This document shows positions 1 to 5,754 of a DNA stretch of 5,859 bases, piece after piece. Positions within the stretch are counted from its first letter, which is position 1, and every line of letters starts with the position of its first letter. The DNA is taken from contig ONXE01000170.1 of assembly GCA_900321775.1 (NCBI GenBank), positions 1-5,859 on the forward strand, read 5' to 3'. A program made the position numbers and the translations under genes. The DNA comes from an uncultured Bacteroidales bacterium. Lineage in GTDB: Bacteria > Bacteroidota > Bacteroidia > Bacteroidales > Paludibacteraceae. The notes beneath the pieces were generated by a model. It was given only the letters and a program-made list of their open reading frames with translations. It made no database searches and had not been told where the DNA came from.

Positions 1-38
1 ATGTTCGTTGGTCTGCATGAGGTTCTCTCTTGTCATCA

Positions 39-1247
39 TTAATACAACAATCCGAACATCCAAAGCGGGATGCGGTTACCACTGCCTATCTCGGTATTGT
101 CAACGGCTAAGAAACTATTCGACTCATCCTTTATCTGGTCAAAGGTCTTGCCTGCACCACCTACCTCAAACAAGTATTGTTTATCCACCAACAAGTCGCC
201 TTTTGCAGGATATGACACGGGTAGTACTTGTTTGATTTGGTTGATGAAGAACGTCTCGCGAATAGTGCCTATCTCCGTTTTTCCACCTAAAGCATACATC
301 AGGTTTGAGTTGTTGAGGAATATCTTCTCAGGCCGTGAGAGTGTCTTCAGTGATTTGGTGTTATCCGTGAGCAGGATGAGTAAATCAGCCCGTTGCAGCG
401 CATACATCATTTTCAGACCTTGGTTTCTATCTGTATCCAGTTGCCCGTAGAGCGAGCTCATCGTAGGCACTTGCGGCACACTCTCTGCGAGTACCATCAG
501 CATTTTTTTAGTCTTTTCAATCGTCGAGACGCTCACGTCGTCTATCTGCGGATAATCCACTTCCAGCACGGTGTTTACCACATTCTGCAACCGAAGGTAA
601 TATCCCTGCCTAACCTCTTTGTAGAACGGATAATAGCCTGTCTTCAGGTATTGCTCAAAGAGCGGCTGGATAGAGGCTATTTGGCGTTTGATGTTCATTG
701 CTATGGAAACGTGATTTCTCAAAAGGTCCTCCCATTTCAGCACCGGCAGGTCGGCTATTCCTTCATAGCTCAAGAACTCTCTAAAAGAGAGTCCGGCGAG
801 CCGATAGTCTATCAGCCGTCTCGACAAATCGCCTTTGCCTGCTTCCAGTTGCAACATTGACGAACCGCTGAATACCACATGCAAATCGCGATACTCGTCG
901 TTCACATTCTTCAGCAGCGTTTGCCAGTTGCTGTAGTGATGCACTTCGTCCAGAAACAGATACCGGCCTCCGTGAGTGTAGAACCAGCCTATCAGTTCTT
1001 TCAGGTCGTGCGTGGTGAACCACAAATCATCCAATGAGGCATAAAGTGTCTCATCAGGGTTCGCAAATGCCGCCAGGATGTGCTGCAACATCAGCGTTGT
1101 CTTTCCTACGCCTTTCGCGCCTTTGATCTCTATCAGTTTGTCCTCCCAGTCAATCTGCGAGTACAAGTATCTGTAGAACCGCGAGTCCACCTGGCTCAAC
1201 CGGTTATGATAGTTCGTAATGAGCCCTTGCACGTCTCTTTTTTCCAT
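39..1247 (-). CDS. AAA_14-type ATPase with C-terminal DUF4143 domain
   Basis: Predicted cytoplasmic P-loop ATPase of 402 residues. What is seen: Walker A GAKGVGKTT at residues 43-51, Walker B RYLFLDE at 95-101, a sensor-1-like strand VVFSGSS at 124-130 and SRR at 142-144. The C-terminal half has the DUF4143 signature: GTIRETFFINQI at 327-338, then GDLLVDKQYLFEVGG at about 350-364. The tail IPLWMFGLLY is intact, so the gene is complete. Start: the frame is open up to 1334, but a good promoter lies at 1278-1308, so ATG 1334 would be upstream of transcription. ATG 1247 (MEKRD) is preferred; ATG 1256 is the alternative. Known of the family: these proteins are abundant in Bacteroidota and archaea, the C-terminal domain is related to the PD-(D/E)XK nuclease fold, and the cellular role is generally not established. 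Here the usual ExK position reads EVG, so nuclease activity is doubtful. It is transcribed divergently from the secreted-protein gene, behind a repeat array. Family call is confident; function is unknown. Confidence 0.93.
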   Translation of the reverse strand: MEKRDVQGLITNYHNRLSQVDSRFYRYLYSQIDWEDKLIEIKGAKGVGKTTLMLQHILAAFANPDETLYASLDDLWFTTHDLKELIGWFYTHGGRYLFLDEVHHYSNWQTLLKNVNDEYRDLHVVFSGSSMLQLEAGKGDLSRRLIDYRLAGLSFREFLSYEGIADLPVLKWEDLLRNHVSIAMNIKRQIASIQPLFEQYLKTGYYPFYKEVRQGYYLRLQNVVNTVLEVDYPQIDDVSVSTIEKTKKMLMVLAESVPQVPTMSSLYGQLDTDRNQGLKMMYALQRADLLILLTDNTKSLKTLSRPEKIFLNNSNLMYALGGKTEIGTIRETFFINQIKQVLPVSYPAKGDLLVDKQYLFEVGGAGKTFDQIKDESNSFLAVDNTEIGSGNRIPLWMFGLLY

Positions 1248-1277
1248 ATTAATCATCCGTTTTATGAAAAATCGCTG

Positions 1278-1308
1278 CAAAATTAATACTTTTTTCTCAA
1301 TAATGCAA
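1278..1308 (-). promoter_or_regulatory. Bacteroidota-type promoter of the ATPase gene
   Basis: On the minus strand, TAATTTTG (1285-1278) matches the Bacteroidota -7 consensus TAnnTTTG. TTG (1308-1306) lies exactly 20 bp upstream, as expected for the -33 element. Transcription should begin near 1271, giving a leader of about 24 nt before ATG 1247. This promoter is the main argument against the longer reading frame from 1334. Confidence 0.72.
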
Positions 1309-1318
1309 GGATTTTGGC

Positions 1319-1410
1319 AAAAAAGTGTTTCCAAACACTAATTTTTGACACTTTTTAGTGTTTAGAGATACTAAAATTGGGTGTTTTTTAGTGTTTAGAG
1401 ATACTAAAAT
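1319..1410. repeat. three-copy 33-nt-period repeat with internal inverted symmetry
   Basis: AGTGTTT occurs at 1324, 1357 and 1390, spacings of exactly 33 nt. The copies at 1352-1377 and 1385-1410 are identical over 26 nt. The copy at 1319-1344 is degenerate but keeps the pattern AGTGTTTnnAnAnACTAA. Each perfect copy contains an inverted repeat, TTTTAGT and ACTAAAA around a 10-nt centre. The degenerate copy has a tighter one, AGTGTTT-CC-AAACACT (1324-1339). The array starts about 10 bp upstream of the ATPase -33 element and ends about 76 bp before the -7 box of the rightward promoter. Three nearly helically phased, dyad-symmetric sites suggest a regulator-binding array, most likely acting on the ATPase gene; this is inference. 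Function and distribution are not known to me. Confidence 0.85.
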
Positions 1411-1485
1411 AGCGAAAAAGTGGTGGTTTGGCAAAAAGTACACACATTATGTCAATAATTACACATACATGTGCGCGAAAAGCAG

Positions 1486-1493
1486 TACCTTTG
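1486..1493 (+). promoter_or_regulatory. -7 box of the rightward promoter
   Basis: TACCTTTG is an exact TAnnTTTG match, with the common following C. No TTG stands at the expected -33 position (around 1463-1466), so the promoter may be weak or need an activator. A start near 1500 would give a leader of about 65 nt. That leader is rich in A and C, lacks a Shine-Dalgarno sequence and ends at ATG 1566, which is typical of Bacteroidota. The identical octamer is used, with a proper -33 element, at 5594-5601. Confidence 0.6.
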
Positions 1494-1565
1494 CGCCGCA
1501 TTCGGTAAGAGTGTCAGAAACGTCAACAAAACAAACAAAAATAATAACCAAAAAACTCAACAAAC

Positions 1566-2111
1566 ATGAAAAAAATTCTCTCTTTCATCCTATTGGGTCT
1601 CATGTGCTCAATAGGTAATTTGTGGGCAGAGACCGCTATTCTCTCAATGAACATGGGAACAAACGGAGCTCAGGCCTCAAGTGCGAATTCTATAACAGGT
1701 GCATCAGGTTGTGCCGCAGAAGGATTCACAATTGCCATTACCGGTAATGCAGAAAAAAGTTGGTCTGCCGGGAATGGGGATATTACTTATTCCAGTGTAA
1801 CTTACAAGACGTTGAAAAACTCTAATGGTGCTCAAAACACAATTACTTGCCCTTCTGGAAAAGTGGCAACGCAGATTGTTTTCTACGCCACAACTAATGC
1901 CGATAGTGAAGGGAAATTGAGCGAATTTGACGGAAACACATGCAACGACCCCGTTAGTTCTTGCAAAAATTATTCTAATCCTACAGTTATCACAAAAGCA
2001 CTTGACAATAAAGCCTCGTTTACATTTACCTTTAGCACCAAACAAGTTTGCTTTATTGCAGTCGTCACATATATCGACCTGCATAACAAATGGTGCTATC
2101 ATTCATTATAG
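1566..2111 (+). CDS. N-terminal fragment: signal peptide plus beta-sandwich-like domain
   Basis: This frame encodes 181 residues. MKK is followed by a hydrophobic core (ILSFILLGLM) and a likely signal peptidase I site after LWA at residue 21. Cys14 lies inside the core but is preceded by Met, so this is not a convincing lipobox. Residues 22 to about 170 resemble the beta-strand-rich domains common at the start of Bacteroidales secreted proteins, ending with the strand VCFIAVVTYI. Five cysteines are present (in SGCA, ITCP, GNTC, SSCK and QVCF). The last 11 residues, after YI, are out-of-register translation beyond the break. ATG 1566 is chosen because it gives the signal peptide and follows an A-rich leader. 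The exact fold is inferred from pattern only. Confidence 0.75.
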   Translation: MKKILSFILLGLMCSIGNLWAETAILSMNMGTNGAQASSANSITGASGCAAEGFTIAITGNAEKSWSAGNGDITYSSVTYKTLKNSNGAQNTITCPSGKVATQIVFYATTNADSEGKLSEFDGNTCNDPVSSCKNYSNPTVITKALDNKASFTFTFSTKQVCFIAVVTYIDLHNKWCYHSL

Positions 2112-5100
2112 TACAGACAACAAAGCCAATTACTCAGACTACTCTGGAGCACTGGCTCTTGCACCGGGCACCACTCTTGATGCATATGCAACGAAAGACG
2201 GCTTTACCCAATCCGACAACATGGAGCAATACACTATTCCTGCCGCTCCCTCTTATTTTACGATTACATTCGCAAATGCAGATGGTGCAATAGGTGTAGT
2301 TCCGGCAGCAGTGGAAAACATTACCAGCGGGACTGAAATTACTCTTCCGAAGAACTTCTCCATGTATAAAGAAGGTTATACAATGACTGGCTGGACCGAT
2401 GGAGAGAACAATTTTGCGCTTGGCGCAAGTTATGAAGTAACTGAAAATAAAACTCTCACGGCTGTATATACGGCGAATACAGTAAATCTGGAAGATCATG
2501 TAAGTGCAGTTACTATAAAATGGGATTTTTCTCAAAGCAAAGGAGTTCCAGCCCTTCACTTTGAGGGTAATAGCGGATTTGTTGTTGCTCAAGCAATTGT
2601 TAGTGGCAAAACTATTGATGTGAAACTTCCAATTGATGCAACCTCCGGCAAATTTGCTAATAGTGCAAATACATGGACTCAGGTCAATCCCGGCACAATC
2701 TTCACTATCCCGTCCGAGAATGGCGCAGTCATTACATATAAACAATATGATGCAAGTGTAGAGACAACTCCAGAGATTAATGTTTCCTCAACTGACGCAA
2801 CATATGCATTAACTGCTGCAGGAACTTCCGGCCAACTTTATTATGAATACGTTCAAGTTGTTTTACCAAGCCACCTCGGTCCTGCTTCTTCATATAATCT
2901 CATCGACAATGGAGCTATTAATACCGAAGATTTTTATACAGGAGCAACTATTGGTGGTAAGGTAACTATTGATGAAGTTGAATATGATTATGCAAAGTTG
3001 GGAGGCAATGCAACTGCACTTAATCAAAACGCATTGAACAAGTATATTGCATATTGTGCAAAGACCAGTTATACCGAGTTAAAAATAAAGGTTAAGAATA
3101 ATTCTACTTCCAACAGAGTTGTTAATATCTATGGTTTGGAAGAAGGTGCCACAGAACCGATTGTTTTACAAACGTGTACATTGACAAATAAACAATACTT
3201 AGAGACTGAATATATCGCCTATAATGGTACTAAGAATCGTACTATTTATATTGCAGTTCCGAGCTCCTGTGGTGATGTGTTCTTTGTTCAAGTTGAGGCA
3301 AAGGAAGCCGGTGATGCTCTTCCGATGGCAGGTGAAATAGGGTATTCATTCAACCTTAATAAGGGACGTGTTTTCGGACCTAGCGGTTCCGCCAACACTT
3401 TTGAAGGATTAACATATTATTTAAGTTCGAATTATTCTGTATTCACTAGTACCGAAGCCAAATTCAGCACATTAGGAACTCAATACGTTAAATTCACCTT
3501 GCCAGTTCGCACAAAAGTAATTATCACGACTTCGAATACGGCTAAGTATTTCGTCTCAACTGTTTGCTCGACGGAAGACGCTGCAAAGACCAACGAGACG
3601 ACTCCGATCGCCAATGCGGCAACCTCATTTAAGTTGGATGCTGGAACCTGGTATATCAACCCGAATGGTTCTAATGTTCAGTTGACGAAACTTGAGTTTG
3701 TTGCCGTTCCGGCAGAGTACACCGTCACTTTCAACCTGCAAGGTCATGGTGAGGCTATTGAAGCACAAACTATAGATGAAGGCGAAAAGGTTGCAGAGCC
3801 GACTGCTCCGATTGCTGATGGTTGGAAATTTGGTGGCTGGTATAAAGAGGCAGCCTGCACTAATGCATGGGATTTCGAGAATGATGTAGTTAATGCAAAT
3901 ACAGAACTCTTTGCAAAATGGACTGAAGCTTACACCGTTTCCTACTTTGACGGAGAAACTCTCCTCGGAACAGAAAAAGTTATTGGCGGAGAAAATCCTA
4001 CTGCTACGGGTATTACCACAGATAGAACTCCATTGTATACTTTCAATGGATGGTATGCTAACGCTGGTTTAACTGGCGACGCCCTTAATCTTGCAGAGCA
4101 GACTATTTCTGAGAACACCTCGTACTACGGAAAATGGACTCCTAGTGGAAACACTACATCTATTGAAATGGTTTGGAAAAAGAAATCGGCGCGTTGTGAC
4201 GAAACACAAACTCCTGATGCAACAACTAAAAGCACTGACCCAACTATTGCTCCATACCTAACTATCAGATTCTCTAGTGTAGGTGATGAGAACAACGCTG
4301 AAGAAGGAAGTTCTCTCAACACTGGTAAGGTTGTTGGCAATACTATTATTATTGCCGCAGAAGAAGGTTATACTTTTGAGACACTTCATTTCTTTGGAAA
4401 GATTCAAGATGCAAGTTGCGAATATTCCATCGATGGCGGAGCATGGCAGACATTGACCAGTACAAACACGGAAGGAGATGCTTGTTACGAAGTGTTCGAA
4501 GATCAAGACGTTCATGTATTCGCGCTGCGTAACACCGGAACCAACGGCGTTTGGATTCGAAATATGCAAATAGACGTAAAGGCATCTGCTACGACGATGA
4601 AGGTTTACAAACGTGACGTAACTGCTGGTGACTATGCTACTATTTGTTTGCCATACGCCGTTGCAGCCACTGCTCACCAAAACGTAACCGTTTACAATAT
4701 TGCTGGTAAGCGTATCGGAGCTGGTGATGTAGTAACAAGCATCGTATTGGCAGAGGAAGAAGGCGCACTTGTTGCAGGTCTTCCGTACATTTTCCAATCC
4801 ACTAGCGAGAATGCAACCTTTATTTACACTGAAGCAAATGCTGCTGCAGCTGGTAGCCACCATGGTCTTGTAGGTACGCTTTCTGCTATCTCTGTTGACG
4901 CTCCGTATTACCTGCTCGCAGAGAATACCATCGTCAACGCAGTAGCCGGTAGCTCGCTGCCTGCAAACCGCGCATACATCGATATGGCTAGCGTTCCTGA
5001 GTATAATCCGAGCCAAGCTCCTGGTGTTCGCATCGTAGAAATCGCTCTCAACGAGAACAACGCTACTGACATCCAGAACATCGAGGGTTGCGAGAAGGCT

Positions 5101-5181
5101 GTGAAGTTCTTCCAAAACGGCAACCTCTACATCCTTCGTGATGGTGTAGTTTACGACGCTATGGGCAAGATGGTACGTTAA
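2077..5181 (+). CDS. C-terminal portion: CHB_HEX_C-like, Listeria-Bacteroides repeats, beta domains, C-terminal module
   Basis: About 1,034 residues without a start of their own; the frame is open from ATG 1927, but 1927-2076 overlaps the first frame and is not domain-like. In order: a truncated chitobiase/hexosaminidase C-terminal-like segment (NGAIIHYSTD to SDNMEQYTI, 2077-2244); Listeria-Bacteroides repeat 1 (2254-2475, core GYTMTGW); three beta-rich modules (2485-2868, 2890-3300, 3331-3711), each ending in a strand such as YVQVVL or LEFVAV; repeat 2 (3715-3927, FGGWYKEAAC and LFAKWT); repeat 3 (3928-4143, FNGWYANAG and YYGKWT); another beta-rich module (4156-4587); and a Bacteroidales C-terminal module (4591-5181) with ATICLPYA, AGLPYIF, HHGLVGTL and PANRAYIDM, ending NGNLYILRDGVVYDAMGKMVR. 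These modules are typical of exported surface proteins, possibly adhesins or glycan binders. No catalytic domain is visible. The tail resembles part of a type IX secretion C-terminal domain (YDAMGKMV versus YDxxGRxV) but stops there. Confidence 0.82.
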   Translation, partial: TCITNGAIIHYSTDNKANYSDYSGALALAPGTTLDAYATKDGFTQSDNMEQYTIPAAPSYFTITFANADGAIGVVPAAVENITSGTEITLPKNFSMYKEGYTMTGWTDGENNFALGASYEVTENKTLTAVYTANTVNLEDHVSAVTIKWDFSQSKGVPALHFEGNSGFVVAQAIVSGKTIDVKLPIDATSGKFANSANTWTQVNPGTIFTIPSENGAVITYKQYDASVETTPEINVSSTDATYALTAAGTSGQLYYEYVQVVLPSHLGPASSYNLIDNGAINTEDFYTGATIGGKVTIDEVEYDYAKLGGNATALNQNALNKYIAYCAKTSYTELKIKVKNNSTSNRVVNIYGLEEGATEPIVLQTCTLTNKQYLETEYIAYNGTKNRTIYIAVPSSCGDVFFVQVEAKEAGDALPMAGEIGYSFNLNKGRVFGPSGSANTFEGLTYYLSSNYSVFTSTEAKFSTLGTQYVKFTLPVRTKVIITTSNTAKYFVSTVCSTEDAAKTNETTPIANAATSFKLDAGTWYINPNGSNVQLTKLEFVAVPAEYTVTFNLQGHGEAIEAQTIDEGEKVAEPTAPIADGWKFGGWYKEAACTNAWDFENDVVNANTELFAKWTEAYTVSYFDGETLLGTEKVIGGENPTATGITTDRTPLYTFNGWYANAGLTGDALNLAEQTISENTSYYGKWTPSGNTTSIEMVWKKKSARCDETQTPDATTKSTDPTIAPYLTIRFSSVGDENNAEEGSSLNTGKVVGNTIIIAAEEGYTFETLHFFGKIQDASCEYSIDGGAWQTLTSTNTEGDACYEVFEDQDVHVFALRNTGTNGVWIRNMQIDVKASATTMKVYKRDVTAGDYATICLPYAVAATAHQNVTVYNIAGKRIGAGDVVTSIVLAEEEGALVAGLPYIFQSTSENATFIYTEANAAAAGSHHGLVGTLSAISVDAPYYLLAENTIVNAVAGSSLPANRAYIDMASVPEYNPSQAPGVRIVEIALNENNATDIQNIEGCEKAVKFFQNGNLYILRDGVVYDAMGKMVR

Positions 5182-5231
5182 GAACAATGTGTAATTAACT
5201 GAATGTTTAACTTCTAAAAATGATTAAGATT

Positions 5232-5375
5232 ATGAAGACATATATTAATGCAGAATTGCAGATTGTTCGCATGAACAACAATGATATCGTTACCACCTCC
5301 CTTGGTGTGAACAATAACAATATAACTCCTGTTGTAGGCAACTCTCCTGAACGTCGCAAGAGCATTTGGGACTGA
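5232..5375 (+). CDS. short MKTY-type Bacteroidales peptide
   Basis: This frame encodes 47 residues. It starts MKTYINAELQIVRMNNNDIV, passes through TTSLGVNNNNIT, and ends in a charged, aromatic tail SPERRKSIWD. There is no signal peptide, membrane segment or cysteine. The layout (MK-K/T-Y with an acidic or proline residue soon after, then V, a short acidic patch, T/S-S-x-G, a polar linker and a final W/F-D/E) matches, from memory, a widespread group of unannotated 45-70-residue Bacteroidales proteins with no function known to me. ATG 5220 is in frame and would add MIKI; ATG 5232 is preferred because the MKTY start fits the group. The gene follows the secreted-protein stop by 50 nt, has no promoter match of its own and is directly followed by the terminator. 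It is therefore probably the last gene of that transcript. Coding status is supported by position and pattern only. Confidence 0.68.
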   Translation: MKTYINAELQIVRMNNNDIVTTSLGVNNNNITPVVGNSPERRKSIWD

Positions 5376-5397
5376 TGGTTAACTATTTGGTTTTTGG

Positions 5398-5430
5398 AAA
5401 GGGCGGAGCCTTCGGGCTTCGCTCTTTTTT
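5398..5430 (+). terminator. intrinsic terminator of the rightward unit
   Basis: A 13-bp stem (5398-5410 with 5415-5427), fully paired if two G-U wobbles are allowed, closes on a TTCG tetraloop (5411-5414) and runs into a T tract (to 5430). It lies 22 nt after the stop codon of the short peptide gene. The opposite strand lacks a comparable T tract, so it acts on plus-strand transcripts. Confidence 0.93.
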
Positions 5431-5446
5431 GGATGTGAAATGGTCA

Positions 5447-5468
5447 AGAATTAGAGAATTAGAGAATT
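5447..5468. repeat. 8-nt tandem repeat, about 2.75 copies
   Basis: AGAATTAG is repeated at 5447, 5455 and 5463 (the last copy reads AGAATT before diverging). It lies between the terminator and the next promoter and is too short to assign a role. Confidence 0.6.
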
Positions 5469-5511
5469 TAATAATGTGAGATGTACGCAAGGGAGTAGCA
5501 AGGTCTATACT

Positions 5512-5529
5512 AAAAGTACTAGTAATTTT
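5512..5529. repeat. 18-bp near-palindrome upstream of the last promoter
   Basis: AAAAGTACT joined directly to AGTAATTTT forms 9-nt arms with one mismatch. It sits 40 bp upstream of the -33 element at 5570, a position possible for an operator. In an A/T-rich spacer it could also be chance. Confidence 0.35.
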
Positions 5530-5569
5530 CGCAAGAATGTAACGTTTTTTGCAGTTTTTTGGCAAAAAG

Positions 5570-5601
5570 TTTGGTCATGTCAGAAAAAAGTTGTACCTTT
5601 G
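5570..5601 (+). promoter_or_regulatory. Bacteroidota-type promoter of the last gene
   Basis: TTTG at 5570-5573 and TACCTTTG at 5594-5601 are separated by exactly 20 bp, a full match to the Bacteroidota -33/-7 consensus. Transcription should start near 5607, giving a leader of only about 13 nt before ATG 5620. This supports 5620, and not the upstream in-frame ATG at 5476, as the translation start. Confidence 0.82.
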
Positions 5602-5619
5602 CAGAAAATTACGAAAGTT

Positions 5620-5754
5620 ATGTCTCGGACAGATTATGACAAGTTAGCGCAACAATGGTTGGAATCACAGCCAGAGCGTAAAATAAATTACGAATGGGAA
5701 ATTCAGCACCACAACCTGATGCACGCAGCCTACGAACAGAGCTTGAAGGCCTAA
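5620..5754 (+). CDS. small unrecognised protein, possibly a truncated 5' part
   Basis: This frame encodes 44 residues, starting MSRTDYDKLAQQW, continuing with LESQPERKINYEWEIQHHN and ending LMHAAYEQSLKA. It is soluble, charged and probably helical, with no signal peptide or motif I can name. The start follows a strong promoter by a short leader without a Shine-Dalgarno sequence. The stop at 5752-5754 looks premature. The next frame (-1 register) runs on with protein-like sequence to the window edge, so this may be the start of a longer protein interrupted by a missing base (for example one A in the AA run at 5746-5747) or by a larger deletion. I do not recognise the family. Confidence 0.6.
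   Translation: MSRTDYDKLAQQWLESQPERKINYEWEIQHHNLMHAAYEQSLKA

Larger units (their letters stand above)
1248..1565. other. divergent intergenic region, no gene
   Basis: This 318-nt gap holds the ATPase promoter, the 33-nt-period repeats, the rightward -7 box and the A/C-rich leader of the secreted-protein gene. An 86-codon plus-strand frame through the repeats (1358-1618) is judged spurious: it is largely the translation of the repeats themselves (FRDTKI twice) and runs into the signal peptide of the real gene in another frame. No RNA gene or terminator was recognised. Confidence 0.75.
1566..5181 (+). pseudogene. secreted modular surface protein gene, frame broken once
   Basis: Two adjacent frames together encode one recognisable secreted protein of about 1,200 residues. 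The first frame carries the signal peptide and N-terminal beta domain and stops at 2109-2111. The second carries everything from a chitobiase-C-terminal-like segment onward to 5181. The junction lies around 2073-2083. Reading must move to the +1 register, so the sequence has gained 1 or lost 2 bases modulo 3. The first frame is domain-like through VVTYI (to 2075). The second becomes domain-like at TCITNGAIIHYSTD (from 2077). The usual first strands of that second domain are absent between them, so a deletion of 3n+2 bases fits better than a single-base slip. A real mutation, phase-variable locus or assembly collapse cannot be told apart here. If real, only a secreted 160-residue fragment would be made. 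Confidence 0.75.

Noticed and set aside
70..860. Plus-strand frames at 70-450 and 393-860
   Set aside because: Both are antisense to the ATPase gene, whose Walker and DUF4143 motifs fix the true strand.
1319..1410. CRISPR array
   Set aside because: There are only three copies, at a 33-nt period with 7-8 nt between the perfect copies, no room for spacers, and no cas genes in view.
1358..1618. 86-codon plus-strand frame starting MFRDTKIG
   Set aside because: It is the translation of the 33-nt repeats (a period divisible by three keeps the frame) and overlaps the signal peptide of the real gene.
1566..1630. Lipoprotein signal on the secreted protein
   Set aside because: Cys14 is inside the hydrophobic core and preceded by Met, which is not a lipobox; LWA followed by ET is a better signal peptidase I site.
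2040..2111. Programmed ribosomal frameshift
   Set aside because: The register change is +1, no shift-prone heptamer or hairpin is evident, and part of a domain is missing at the junction; a deletion explains more.
4258..5187. 309-codon open frame on the minus strand
   Set aside because: It lies wholly opposite the C-terminal part of the secreted protein, where domain matches are clear on the plus strand. Its translation is Ser/Val/Cys-rich with no motif, and it has no promoter match.
5476..5619. Upstream extension of the last gene to ATG 5476
   Set aside because: This start lies upstream of a strong promoter (5570-5601), so the segment would not be transcribed from it; its translation is also not protein-like.
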